A stretch of 64,000 bases of DNA from CAYQLK01 sp964418515 (GTDB lineage Bacteria > Patescibacteriota > Microgenomatia > CAYQLK01), in assembly GCA_964418515.1 (NCBI GenBank), contig CAYQLK010000001.1, positions 29,625 to 93,624 of the forward strand, in the 5' to 3' direction. The position numbers and the translations under genes are program-made. Under the pieces are notes generated by a model. That model searched no databases. It saw nothing but the letters and a program-made list of their open reading frames with translations, and was not told where the DNA came from. Below are positions 8,391-17,970 of this stretch, piece by piece (within the stretch, counting starts at the first letter, position 1; each line of letters starts with the position of its first letter).

Positions 8391-10025
8391 ATGCTCATAA
8401 AGGCGTTTAATAAAAATCGCGAAATAATTTGTGGTTTTTTATTTATTCTATTTATTAATATTTTATTTAGTTGGCCATTGTTGAGTGCTGGTTTTTTTAA
8501 CACCGATGATGGAAATTTAATGTTAATTAGGGCTGGTGCATTTTTTAAAAGCTTTTCAGATTTTCATATTCCTGTCCGAATTGCAGATAACTTAAATTAT
8601 GGTTATGGATATCCAATATTTAATTTTTTTTATCCGGGCTTTTTTTATTTAAGCGAGTTTTTTCATTTACTTGGATTTGGATTACAAGCCTCGGTAAAAA
8701 TATCAATTTTTACTCTTGGGCTAATTGGATCTGTTGGTATTTATCTACTTTCAAGCAAATTTTCAAAAAATTCGCTTATTTCAATAACTGTCACAACGTT
8801 TTATATATTTGCTCCATACAAAATAATTGATCTTTATAAAAGGGGATCGTTTGGAGAAATTTTTGTTTTTGCTTTTGTTCCATTTATCACTTTAGGAATA
8901 ATCGGCTATTTGCAAAACAAAAGAAAACTATCTTTTGTTTCATCTGTTGTTGCTTCTGTGATGGTAATTATTGGTCATAATACTTTGGCATTAATTCTTC
9001 TTCCGGCTGCATATTTAGCTGGATTTATTTTTACAAATTGGTCATACAAAAATATTTTAGCTTTAATTAAGATATTTTTGCTTTCTTTATTAGTCTCAGC
9101 AAGTTTTTGGGTACCTGCTCTATTTGAGAGAATTTATACTTTACAGCCGCAAATATTGATTGCTCGTTACGTGGAACATTATCCTGATGTGTTCAGTTTG
9201 CTAATTGATCTACCATTTATTACCCATATTTCTAGTTCTGGTGAAAAATCATATCCAATATCAACAGTCGCAATAATATTTTCCTTGTTAGGATTAATTA
9301 TTTTCTTTTTAGATCATCACAATAAAAACTGGAGAATAAAATTTTTGTCAGCATTCAGCTTATTTTGTATTTCAATTTTTTTCATTACTCCAATTTCAGC
9401 AAAAATTTGGGAAATATTTAGTATTGACAAATTAGTTCAGTTTCCGTGGAGATTTTTGTCACTAACTACCTTCTCAAGCACGTTAATTCTTATTTTGGTT
9501 TTAACTTATTTTAAAAAGATTACAAATATATATTTAATACTAATAATTGGTCTTACAATCTTTTTATATTTTCCACAAATTCAAGTAGAAAAAAATAACT
9601 ATCCAGACGAATACTATCTAACTAATGATTCAACAACAGTAAATCAGTCAGAATTATCAACGATTTGGTTTAATAAGGAATTAAAATCAAGACCAAATAG
9701 TTTAATTACATCACCTCAATCAGTAATAGTTGAGAATCTAAGTCAGAAAACTCAATTAATTTCATTTACCATAGTCTCTGATGATGCCGCTTTTATAACG
9801 GTCAATAAAATGTATTATCCAGGATGGAAGTTATTTATAAATGGAAGCGAATCTGAAATTAATTATCAAACCGATGGATTAATTAATTTCAAAATAATAA
9901 ATGGCAGAAGTGATGTCAAACTTGAGTTTGTTGATACAAAAGTAAGAACGGTTTCAAATGTTTTAAGTATTCTTGGATGTTTATTAATAATTGTCTATTT
10001 CATTAAACTTCAAAAAAAACGATGA
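8391..10025 (+). CDS. 6-PTPS-related polytopic membrane protein (GT-C-like)
   Basis: The 544 residues are mostly hydrophobic. The first outer loop reads FNTDDGNLMLIRAGAF and NYGYGYPIFNFFYPG, features of the membrane family labelled 6-pyruvoyl-tetrahydropterin synthase-related in databases. That label is misleading, since nothing here resembles a pterin enzyme. The overall plan (acidic residues in loop 1, many membrane spans, soluble C-terminal domain) matches GT-C glycosyltransferases. The C-terminal domain contains YYPGWKLFING, a motif shared with YfhO proteins. The next gene is a close relative. The function is inferred to be extracytoplasmic sugar transfer. Confidence 0.7.
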   Translation: MLIKAFNKNREIICGFLFILFINILFSWPLLSAGFFNTDDGNLMLIRAGAFFKSFSDFHIPVRIADNLNYGYGYPIFNFFYPGFFYLSEFFHLLGFGLQASVKISIFTLGLIGSVGIYLLSSKFSKNSLISITVTTFYIFAPYKIIDLYKRGSFGEIFVFAFVPFITLGIIGYLQNKRKLSFVSSVVASVMVIIGHNTLALILLPAAYLAGFIFTNWSYKNILALIKIFLLSLLVSASFWVPALFERIYTLQPQILIARYVEHYPDVFSLLIDLPFITHISSSGEKSYPISTVAIIFSLLGLIIFFLDHHNKNWRIKFLSAFSLFCISIFFITPISAKIWEIFSIDKLVQFPWRFLSLTTFSSTLILILVLTYFKKITNIYLILIIGLTIFLYFPQIQVEKNNYPDEYYLTNDSTTVNQSELSTIWFNKELKSRPNSLITSPQSVIVENLSQKTQLISFTIVSDDAAFITVNKMYYPGWKLFINGSESEINYQTDGLINFKIINGRSDVKLEFVDTKVRTVSNVLSILGCLLIIVYFIKLQKKR

Positions 10026-11740
10026 AAAAAATTATTATTTTAATTCCATTAGTTGCGTTAATTTATGTTAGTTATTCAATACTAAATAATCAGTTTTTTA
10101 GTGTTCATGATGACCAGCAAGTTGCTCGAATTTATTTACTTACAGAAGCCTTAAAATCTGGACAATTTCCAGTTAGGTGGGTTAATCATTTAGGATTTGG
10201 CTTTGGATATCCTTTATTTATTTTTTACCCGCCATTAATTTATTACATCGGTTCATTATTTTATTTAATGGGGGCATCCTTAATTCTGTCAGTAAAACTA
10301 ATAATTTTTATCTCGTTTGTAGGCTCAATGGCTTCGATGTATTTTTTATTAAATAAGTTTTATTCAAAAAATATATCAGCAATCTGTTCATCGTTTTATG
10401 TATTAACCAGCTATAGGGCGCTAGATGTGTACGTAAGGGGTGCATTATCAGAAGCATTTTCCTTTGTATTTTTACCTATAATTTTATTAAATATTTATAA
10501 TATTTTTGATAAAAAATCTAAAAATCTAATAAAAAGTTTTGTATTTTTATCTCTAGCTTTTGCGGGGCTTATTCTTACGCACACGCTTACAGCACTTGGA
10601 TTTTTATTAATTATATTGGTCTGGGTTTTTGTCCTTTATATACAAACACGTTCGATTAGAAAAATAGTTATAACAGTAGCTTCACTTGGACTTGGAGGAG
10701 GACTTTCCGCTTTTTCATCTATCCCATCCGTCATTGAAAAAAAATTTACGCTCGTTGACGGAATACTTCTTACTGAACTAGCTGACTATAGAATTCATTT
10801 TGTATATATTCGGCAACTTTGGGACTCTGCTTGGGGGTACGGAGGTTCGTTACCTGAATTAAACGATGGAATGTCGTTTGAAGTTGGAAAAGTATTATTA
10901 ATTGGAATAATAGTGAGCCTTGGAATTATTACTTTCAATGTAATAAAAAATAAAAAAATAGTTTTTAATCAGCTACTTCCATTGTTTATTTTGCTGCCAT
11001 TATTTATGACACTAAAATATTCCAAACCTATTTGGTTAGCATTACAACCTATAGCTTACTTGCAATTTCCATGGAGATTTTTAACCTTTGTAACCTTATT
11101 TGCACCATTTGTTTTCGCATTTTTAAGCAATCAAATTAGTAAAAAAAATAAAAAATATTCTTATTTATTTTTAGCGATTGTATATGTAATAACAATTTTT
11201 GAGTTATTTGGTAGGTTTTCTCCAGAGTCATTTAAGCAGTTTTCTGATTCTGATTATTTAACAAAACAAAGACTTGATTGGGCGACCAGCAGGTCTTCGT
11301 TTGAATATATTCCAAGAGGAGTTGCAACCAAAGTCTCTAAAGATTTTACAACCATTCCTGATATTAATGAAATTGACTTACCTCGAAGCCAATTCGAAAT
11401 ACTTGAAGGCGAAGGAATTATAGAAAATATAGAGTTTAAGCCAGGAAATCAAAAATACCGAGCAGTCCTTTCGACTGATGGAAAAGTTCAATTCAACACA
11501 TTTGATTTTCCTGGATGGCAAGTCAAGATAAATGGTCAAAAAACAAAAGTAGATAATACTAATCGGCTAAAGTTAATAACAGTGTTGATTCCTCAAGGGG
11601 AATCCATTATTGAACTTAATTTTTCCCGTACTCCAATCAGGTTAATTAGTGAGATAATTAGCCTTGTTAGTCTAATAATAATTATTTGTCTATTATTTCT
11701 TAAAAAAATCAACAATGTCAGACTTAGATTCATCAATTGA
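10022..11740 (+). CDS. 6-PTPS-related polytopic membrane protein (GT-C-like), paralogue of the preceding gene
   Basis: This 572-residue protein repeats the plan of the gene before it: HDDQQVARIYLL in the first outer loop, GFGYPLFIFYPP, a YRALDVYVRGALSEAF segment matching YKIIDLYKRGSFGEIF in the neighbour, and a C-terminal FPGWQVKINGQ domain. It overlaps the preceding stop by ATGA, so the two are probably translated together and arose by tandem duplication. It is predicted to act outside the membrane on a sugar or lipid-linked glycan. The substrate is unknown. Confidence 0.7.
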   Translation: MKKIIILIPLVALIYVSYSILNNQFFSVHDDQQVARIYLLTEALKSGQFPVRWVNHLGFGFGYPLFIFYPPLIYYIGSLFYLMGASLILSVKLIIFISFVGSMASMYFLLNKFYSKNISAICSSFYVLTSYRALDVYVRGALSEAFSFVFLPIILLNIYNIFDKKSKNLIKSFVFLSLAFAGLILTHTLTALGFLLIILVWVFVLYIQTRSIRKIVITVASLGLGGGLSAFSSIPSVIEKKFTLVDGILLTELADYRIHFVYIRQLWDSAWGYGGSLPELNDGMSFEVGKVLLIGIIVSLGIITFNVIKNKKIVFNQLLPLFILLPLFMTLKYSKPIWLALQPIAYLQFPWRFLTFVTLFAPFVFAFLSNQISKKNKKYSYLFLAIVYVITIFELFGRFSPESFKQFSDSDYLTKQRLDWATSRSSFEYIPRGVATKVSKDFTTIPDINEIDLPRSQFEILEGEGIIENIEFKPGNQKYRAVLSTDGKVQFNTFDFPGWQVKINGQKTKVDNTNRLKLITVLIPQGESIIELNFSRTPIRLISEIISLVSLIIIICLLFLKKINNVRLRFIN

Positions 11741-12971
11741 GCTAGACATAGCTGCAGTTAAAAAACGCTCGATTAAGGGTGTTTTTTCTTTGGTTGGACG
11801 GACAATCTTCATTCAAGCTATTAGTTTTATATCTAATTTAGGTTTAACGATTTTACTGGCACCCAAGGAATATGGAATTTTTATTTTAGTATCGGCAATT
11901 ACCGGCTTTTTAACATATCTTTCAGATATTGGACTTGCTGCCGCCTTAATACAAAAAAAAGAGGCTGTCTCAAGAAAGGATTTAGTAACAACATTTACTA
12001 TTCAACAATCATTAGTTGGAATATTGGTAATTATTGGGTTAATATTTTCTATTTGGGCAGGCAATATCTTTAATCTTGATCAAAAAGGTGTTTGGCTGCT
12101 CCGAGTCTTAATAATCTCACTGTTTCTTTCGTCGTTAAAAACCATTCCATCAATACTTCTTGAACGCAAATTAGCTTTCGAAAAATTTATTATCCCTCAA
12201 ATCGTTGAAAATTTAATTTTTTCAATTTCGGTTCTATATCTTGCATGGCAAGGTCACGGACTAAATAGCTTTACATATGCAGTAATGTTAAGGTCAATTT
12301 TTGGTGTAATCACTATGTATTTAGTTTCTCCATGGAAACCTGGTCTTGGTATTGATAAGCAGTCAGCCAAAAAATTGATTAACTTCGGTGTGCTGTTTCA
12401 ATTAAACAGTATTTTGGCTTTAATTAAGGATGATTTTATGACAATAATTTTAGGAAAATTATTAAATGTCACTCAAATTGGATATTTAGGCTGGGCACAA
12501 AAATGGGCATATCTTCCATTAAGGGTAATTATGGACAATGTTATAAAAGTAACCTTTCCTGCCTTTTCAAGGCTACAATCAGACAAACAAGCATTAAGCC
12601 GTGCAATTGAAGAAGCAATTTTTATTTCAGCTCTACTTACCTTCCCAATTCTCACATCATTATTAATGTCTTCAAGTAGTTTAATCGGGATTATTCCAAA
12701 TTATGAAAAATGGTTGCCTGCTTATAGTCTACTTCAAATTTACATACTTGGATCGTATGTTAGCTCTGTAACAATCATAATTACAAACGCACTCAATGCG
12801 GTCGGTAAAATAAAAACNNNNNNNNNNNNNNNNNNNNNNNNNNNNNNNNNNNNNNNNNNNNNNNNNNNNNNNNNNNNNNNNNNNNNNNNNNNNNNNNNNN
12901 NNNNNNNNNNNNNNNNNGCAAAAGATAGATTAATAAAAAATATTACAATATTTAGATCTTCATTAAAATGA
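11715..12971 (+). CDS. Wzx-like polysaccharide flippase, interrupted by an assembly gap
   Basis: The start codon lies 26 bases inside the preceding gene. The N-terminal half shows the RSIKGVFSLVGRTIFIQ amphipathic start and hydrophobic helices of the oligosaccharidyl-lipid flippase family (PST/MATE-like), including KEYGIFILVSAITGFLTYL and SDIGLAAALIQ. These proteins flip undecaprenyl-diphosphate glycans outward. A run of 100 N begins after about residue 367. The 17 codons beyond the gap are open only in the reading frame that ends at an ATGA junction with the next gene, so both edges look real. The family usually has 420-500 residues, so roughly one to four transmembrane helices may be missing. 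Confidence 0.8.
   Translation: MSDLDSSIELDIAAVKKRSIKGVFSLVGRTIFIQAISFISNLGLTILLAPKEYGIFILVSAITGFLTYLSDIGLAAALIQKKEAVSRKDLVTTFTIQQSLVGILVIIGLIFSIWAGNIFNLDQKGVWLLRVLIISLFLSSLKTIPSILLERKLAFEKFIIPQIVENLIFSISVLYLAWQGHGLNSFTYAVMLRSIFGVITMYLVSPWKPGLGIDKQSAKKLINFGVLFQLNSILALIKDDFMTIILGKLLNVTQIGYLGWAQKWAYLPLRVIMDNVIKVTFPAFSRLQSDKQALSRAIEEAIFISALLTFPILTSLLMSSSSLIGIIPNYEKWLPAYSLLQIYILGSYVSSVTIIITNALNAVGKIKXXXXXXXXXXXXXXXXXXXXXXXXXXXXXXXXXXAKDRLIKNITIFRSSLK
12818..12917. other. Scaffold gap of 100 N
   Basis: There are exactly 100 undetermined bases, the conventional placeholder for a gap of unknown size. It lies inside the flippase gene, so the protein length and the spacing across this point are not reliable. 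Sequences on both sides have the same composition and fit the same gene. Confidence 0.98.
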
Positions 12972-13843
12972 ACAACTCAAAAATTTCTGTATTGATAGTA
13001 ACTTACAATAGTATGGATTACATATTAGACTGTCTAAAATCCGTCTATCAATCTAAACTAGAAGGTTTTAGCCTTGAAGTAATTATTTCAGACAATGCCT
13101 CAAAAGACGATACTGTTAGTTTAATCACAAAAAATTACGGAAAATCCAAAATAATTACAAACAAAAATAATACTGGGTTTGCCGGCGGAATTAATATTGC
13201 AATTAAAAAGGCGTTAGACTCTAATTCAGACTATTTTTTTATATTAAACCCCGATACTCTAATAAAAAAAGATACTATTCTAAACTTATTCAAATTTAGG
13301 GGAGAAGCTGACATTTTATCGCCAAAAATATATTTTACTGATAATCCAAAAGTTATCTGGTACGCAGGAGGAAAGATAGATTGGAATAATTGTTATGGTA
13401 CACACATCGGTGTCGACGAGGAGGATTGTGGACAGTACGACCAAATTAAAGAAATTGATTATTCAACAGGTTGCGGAGAATTAGTAAGTAGAAAAGTTTT
13501 TGAAAAGGTTGGCTTTATGAACGAAAAATACTTTTTATATTTAGAAGATTTAGATTTTAGTTTAAGAGCCAAAAAAAATGGGTTCAAAATTAAATATATT
13601 CCTACTTCGAGCATGTTTCATCATAACGCCAAATCATCAAGTGTAGGTTCTCCAATTCAAGATTACTATATTACGCGCAATCGAATGTATTTTGCCCTTA
13701 TTTACGCACCAATTAGAACAAAAATTGCTGTTTTTCGGCAATCCTTTGGATTTTTAATTAACGGCCGTAAGGCACAAAAAATTGCTGTTCAAGATTTTTT
13801 AATGTTTAAAATGTATACAGGGAGTATATTTAAAAAAATATGA
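12968..13843 (+). CDS. GT2 glycosyltransferase (rhamnosyltransferase-like)
   Basis: This 291-residue GT-A enzyme has ISVLIVTYNSMDYI at the N terminus, ISDNASKDDT, NTGFAGGINIAI, the metal-binding FILNPDT and an EDLDFSLRAKKNGF segment near the catalytic base. It resembles the WcaE/RfbF-type rhamnosyltransferases that extend polysaccharide units in the cytoplasm from nucleotide sugars. It overlaps the flippase stop by ATGA and overlaps the next gene in the same way. Assignment to rhamnose is only suggested by the rfb genes at the left end. Confidence 0.82.
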   Translation: MNNSKISVLIVTYNSMDYILDCLKSVYQSKLEGFSLEVIISDNASKDDTVSLITKNYGKSKIITNKNNTGFAGGINIAIKKALDSNSDYFFILNPDTLIKKDTILNLFKFRGEADILSPKIYFTDNPKVIWYAGGKIDWNNCYGTHIGVDEEDCGQYDQIKEIDYSTGCGELVSRKVFEKVGFMNEKYFLYLEDLDFSLRAKKNGFKIKYIPTSSMFHHNAKSSSVGSPIQDYYITRNRMYFALIYAPIRTKIAVFRQSFGFLINGRKAQKIAVQDFLMFKMYTGSIFKKI

Positions 13844-14649
13844 TAACTGCAGTAATTATTGCCAAAAATGAAGAAGAATTAATAGGTAATGCTATTAAAA
13901 GCCTTAAATTACTAACTAATGATATTGTCCTTTTGGACGATTCATCTACCGATTCTACGGCAAAAATCTCCAGTAGTCTTGGCGCTCAAGTAATCAAATT
14001 AGAGAAAAATTTAAATTTTTCACAAAAGCGAAATACAATACTAAATAAGCTAAAGACAGAATGGATATTTTATTTAGACGCGGATGAGAGGATTACAAAA
14101 AAACTTGCAGAGGAAATAAAATCAGTTATTGCCTCGAAAAATCCAAGTTCTGCTTATTGGGTTAATAGAAAAAATTATATATTAGGCAAAGAGTTGGATA
14201 GCAAAACTTGGTATCCAGATGCCCAACCCAGACTGTTCAGGCTTAAAAAATTTAAAGGCTGGACAGGGCATATACATGAAGGCGTTAATTTTGAAGGAAA
14301 AAAGTCGAATCTAAAATCAAATATCGTACACCTTACGCACAGAAGCGTGGCGGCAATGATAGAAAAAACAAATTCTTGGTCAGAAATCGAAGCCGATAAT
14401 CTCTTTACACTTAACCATCCTAAGATTACGTCGGTAAGGCTATTTAAGTTGTTCTTTACACAATTTTTTAAAAAATATATCAGTGACGAAAACTATAAAA
14501 ACGGCATAAGGGGCGTAATTGAGTCGTTTATGCAAGTGTTTAGTGTGATGATTACTTATTTTAAACTCTGGGAGCGACAACAGACCCCAAGTATTAAAGA
14601 ACAATACAATTTAATTGAAGATCAGTTGGAAAAAGAAGCAAGCAAATGA
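13840..14649 (+). CDS. GT2 glycosyltransferase (beta-4-glucosyltransferase/WaaE-like)
   Basis: This protein has 269 residues with ITAVIIAKNEEELI, LLDDSSTDST, FSQKRNTIL and the metal-binding FYLDADERI. The later QPRLFRLKKFKGWTGHIHEG block is typical of the WaaE/beta-4-glucosyltransferase group, where the His-Glu pair lies near the acceptor site. It should transfer a hexose to a growing lipid-linked glycan on the cytoplasmic side. A second member of the same group is encoded at 22.1 kb. It joins its neighbours by ATGA overlaps at both ends. Confidence 0.8.
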   Translation: MITAVIIAKNEEELIGNAIKSLKLLTNDIVLLDDSSTDSTAKISSSLGAQVIKLEKNLNFSQKRNTILNKLKTEWIFYLDADERITKKLAEEIKSVIASKNPSSAYWVNRKNYILGKELDSKTWYPDAQPRLFRLKKFKGWTGHIHEGVNFEGKKSNLKSNIVHLTHRSVAAMIEKTNSWSEIEADNLFTLNHPKITSVRLFKLFFTQFFKKYISDENYKNGIRGVIESFMQVFSVMITYFKLWERQQTPSIKEQYNLIEDQLEKEASK

Positions 14650-15689
14650 GAGTAGCAGTATATGATCCATATCTTGACACCTTGGGTGGTGGGGAAAAAT
14701 ATATATTAGCAATCTGTAGTAATTATCTAAAAAATGGACACTCAGTTGATATTCTATTTGATAAGGATTTAAATTTATTAGATATTAAAAAAAGGTTTAA
14801 TCTACCACTAGAAGGACTTAGTTTGGTCAAAATAAATCTCAACTCTCTTGGTTTGTTGGCTAAGTATCAATTTTTAAGAAAATACGACCACTATCTTCAC
14901 TTGTCTGATGGATCTATTCCAATACCGATGGCTTCAAAAAATTATATTCATTTTCAAGTGCCATTCAGCAAGATAAAACCAACAATAATAGATAAAATTA
15001 AGCTTAAATTGTTTGACTCCGTAATTGTTAACTCTAAGTTCACAAAAAAAGTAATTGACAACACCTATTCAGTGAATTCTGAAGTTCTCTATCCTCCAGT
15101 TACTCTTTTTAAAAAATCAAACAAAAAAAATATTATTATTTCTATCGGTCGATTTGATGCCGTTCTCAACAGCAAAAGACAGGATATATTAATTGAGGCA
15201 TTCAAAATTCTTAGCAAAAAAAATAGGCATTTTAGTTTGTATTTAGTCGGAGGAATTTCAGATAAAGACTTGATACATTTGGATCAACTTAAATCCAAAG
15301 CAAGAGGTTATAAAATAAAGTTTTTTCCTAATTTAAGTTTTACTGAACTATCGAAGCTTATTTCAGAGTCAAAAGTTTATTGGCACGCAACAGGATTTGA
15401 GTGTAAAGAGTCTGATCCAGAATATTTTGAACATTTTGGTATATCCATACTAGAAGCTTCATCGTCTGGATCAGTACCTATTGTCTATGATGGTGGTGGG
15501 CCAAAAGAGTATATTTTAGAAAAAAATAATGGATTATTTTTTACTACGGCTGAGATGTTAGCAGTAAAAACTTTAGAATTAATTAGTAACCCTAAACTAT
15601 TTTTACAAATGTCGAAATCCGCACAAACTACTGCGAAAAAATATTCGGTATCAGAATTTAATAAAAATGTTGAAAAAATATTTTCTTAA
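14646..15689 (+). CDS. GT4 glycosyltransferase (ALG11-like)
   Basis: This 347-residue GT-B enzyme opens with DPYLDTLGGGEKY, the glycine-rich acceptor-side loop. The C-terminal Rossmann domain starts near IISIGRFD (about residue 163) and holds the E-x7-E signature in EHFGISILEASSSGS, then GGGPKEYI. The segment WHATGFECKESDPEYFEHFG is a hallmark of the ALG11 alpha-1,2-mannosyltransferase group, so GDP-mannose is a plausible donor. It works on the cytoplasmic face. It overlaps the following membrane protein gene by 23 bases. Confidence 0.8.
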   Translation: MRVAVYDPYLDTLGGGEKYILAICSNYLKNGHSVDILFDKDLNLLDIKKRFNLPLEGLSLVKINLNSLGLLAKYQFLRKYDHYLHLSDGSIPIPMASKNYIHFQVPFSKIKPTIIDKIKLKLFDSVIVNSKFTKKVIDNTYSVNSEVLYPPVTLFKKSNKKNIIISIGRFDAVLNSKRQDILIEAFKILSKKNRHFSLYLVGGISDKDLIHLDQLKSKARGYKIKFFPNLSFTELSKLISESKVYWHATGFECKESDPEYFEHFGISILEASSSGSVPIVYDGGGPKEYILEKNNGLFFTTAEMLAVKTLELISNPKLFLQMSKSAQTTAKKYSVSEFNKNVEKIFS

Positions 15690-17970
15690 AATATTTTCGG
15701 TATTTATTTTTTTATCTACCCTAATTATTTTGTGGCCAAAAAAACTTTTCCCTGGTGATAACTTGGTCGGACTATACCATCCTTTTAGAGACTTATTTTT
15801 AAATATTTACCCTGCTGGATATCCGTTCAAAAATGCTCTAATTACTGACCCGTTTTTGCAAATATTTCCATGGAAGTATCTAACTGTCGAGGCAATCAAA
15901 AATTTTAGCCTTCCACTCTGGAATCCTTATTCTTTTTCTGGTTATCCACTACTGGCAAATTTTCAGTCCGGCGTTTTTTTTCCGCTTAATATAATGCTTT
16001 TATCTTCAGGGTTAGACTCGTGGCATTTATTTATTTTTATTCAGATTCCAATCACTTTTTTTTCAATGTTTCTTTTTCTTAGAAAACTTTCAGTTTCAAA
16101 AATTAGTGCTATCTTTTCAAGTGTTTGCTATGCCTTGTCAGGCTTTTCAATCGGATGGTTAGAATGGGGAAATATTGTCTTTATTTTTGCTTTTTTACCA
16201 CTAGCTCTGTATTTCGTCTTATGCTTAGAACAAAGTTTTAGCCGAAAAAATATATTTTTATTTTACGCTAGTCTAATATTAATTCCAATATCAGGACATT
16301 TACAATTTACTTTTTATTCATATCTAGTTATCGTATTTTTTGTCATAGTTATTTTTTTTAACAGTAGATTAATAAGCAGAGTACCTCAACTTTTAATTAT
16401 TTTAATTTTATCGATACTTACGGTTTCGATTCAAATTTTTCCAACTTTAGAATTAATAAAAAATTCATACAGGTCTGTTGACATATCCTATTTTGGTCAG
16501 GAGGATTGGTTTATTCCATTGAAACATTTTATTTCTTTAATATCTCCAGACTTTTTTGGTTCTCCGGCAAGACAAAATTATTGGGGCGTATGGAATCATT
16601 TAGAATTTAATTTAAGCTTTTCTGTAGCTGCCTTATTTTTTTCACTATTAGGAATTAAAAAAAGAAAAATTAATATTTTCTTTTTAATTCTTTTAATTAT
16701 CGCTTTAGTTTTTTCAACCAACAATTTACTTTCTCAGATAATTTATGCAAATCAAATACCATTTATTTCTTCTGCTCAGCCTAGTCGTTTAATATTTATC
16801 GTGGTTTTTGCTTTATGCTGTCTAGCTGCTTTTGGTGTGGATGAAATGTATAAGCTTAAAATTACTAAATTTAAGTTGATTACAGTTTTTGTAATACTAA
16901 CTTCAGTATTCGGACTTTTAATTTATTTAACATACGTTAATTTTAATATTTTTTTACCAGAAGATTTCCTCAAAAACCAAATAACAGCAAAAAGAAATCT
17001 TATTTTTCCTTTGTTTGTATTTTTACTGGTATTAATGTTTATATTTTTGTCACGATTAAAACTTATTCCTCTTAAATTATGTCTTATATGTCTTACAATT
17101 ATTTCACTCGCCGAATTAACATTTTATGCAAATAAGTTTTTGCCCTATTCGACCAAGGCTTTGTTTTATCCCACAACCAAAATAACCGAATTTATAAATC
17201 ACGACAATTCTGTTTTTCGTGTTTCAACTAATGATGATCGAATATTTCCACCCAACATTTCAGCCGTGTATGGAATTCAATCACCTGAAGGTTACGATCC
17301 GTTGTATCCCAAAACATATGCAGAATTTATTGGACTAATTGAATCTTCTGACACAGAACAAGTAAAGTTTAACCGTATTGTGAGACCTAAGAATATTAAT
17401 TCAAACTTATACCCCTTAATTAACGCAAAATATATTTTGAGCTTTGATAAAGAATTAAATAATACAAAACCAATTTTTAGTGAAGGAATTACAAATGTAT
17501 TTATAAATCAAAAATATCTTGAACGAGCCTATCTGGTTCAGGATATTATTAATGCTAATTCTGATATTGAGAGCAAACAATTTTTGCTCGATAAAGATTT
17601 TGATCCCAAATCTCAAGCTGTTGTTATTGATGTTAATAGTAACAATGTTCTTCAAACTACTAATTCTGAAAGCATCGTCAATATAACTAGTTATAAGTCT
17701 AATATTATTAAAATAAAAACTAAAACGACTGGCAACTCATTTTTAGTTTTATTGGATAATTATTTTCCTGGCTGGAAAGCCAAAGTAAATAATGTCGACA
17801 CGAAAATATATAGAACTAATCATACTTTTCGTGGCATTTACGTTCCATCGGGAGAAAATGAAATTATTTTTGAATACAATCCCAACTCATTTAGGGTTGG
17901 TGCACTAGTCTCTTTGACTTCTATAATACTAATGTCTTTGTTTATTTTTAAAATTAAAAAAAATGAGTAA
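15667..17970 (+). CDS. YfhO-family polytopic membrane protein (GT-C-like)
   Basis: At 767 residues this is the largest membrane protein in the locus, with a dozen or more hydrophobic segments and a soluble C-terminal domain of about 250 residues. The first outer loop reads FPGDNLVGLYHPFRDL, then FPWKYLTVEAIKN and LPLWNPYSFSGYPLLAN, all characteristic of YfhO. The C-terminal domain carries NYFPGWKAKVN and a VPSGENEIIFEY strand. YfhO-type proteins (for example in Gram-positive bacteria) are linked to glycosylation of teichoic acids using undecaprenyl-phosphate sugars. Here the target is unknown. Confidence 0.8.
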   Translation: MLKKYFLKIFSVFIFLSTLIILWPKKLFPGDNLVGLYHPFRDLFLNIYPAGYPFKNALITDPFLQIFPWKYLTVEAIKNFSLPLWNPYSFSGYPLLANFQSGVFFPLNIMLLSSGLDSWHLFIFIQIPITFFSMFLFLRKLSVSKISAIFSSVCYALSGFSIGWLEWGNIVFIFAFLPLALYFVLCLEQSFSRKNIFLFYASLILIPISGHLQFTFYSYLVIVFFVIVIFFNSRLISRVPQLLIILILSILTVSIQIFPTLELIKNSYRSVDISYFGQEDWFIPLKHFISLISPDFFGSPARQNYWGVWNHLEFNLSFSVAALFFSLLGIKKRKINIFFLILLIIALVFSTNNLLSQIIYANQIPFISSAQPSRLIFIVVFALCCLAAFGVDEMYKLKITKFKLITVFVILTSVFGLLIYLTYVNFNIFLPEDFLKNQITAKRNLIFPLFVFLLVLMFIFLSRLKLIPLKLCLICLTIISLAELTFYANKFLPYSTKALFYPTTKITEFINHDNSVFRVSTNDDRIFPPNISAVYGIQSPEGYDPLYPKTYAEFIGLIESSDTEQVKFNRIVRPKNINSNLYPLINAKYILSFDKELNNTKPIFSEGITNVFINQKYLERAYLVQDIINANSDIESKQFLLDKDFDPKSQAVVIDVNSNNVLQTTNSESIVNITSYKSNIIKIKTKTTGNSFLVLLDNYFPGWKAKVNNVDTKIYRTNHTFRGIYVPSGENEIIFEYNPNSFRVGALVSLTSIILMSLFIFKIKKNE

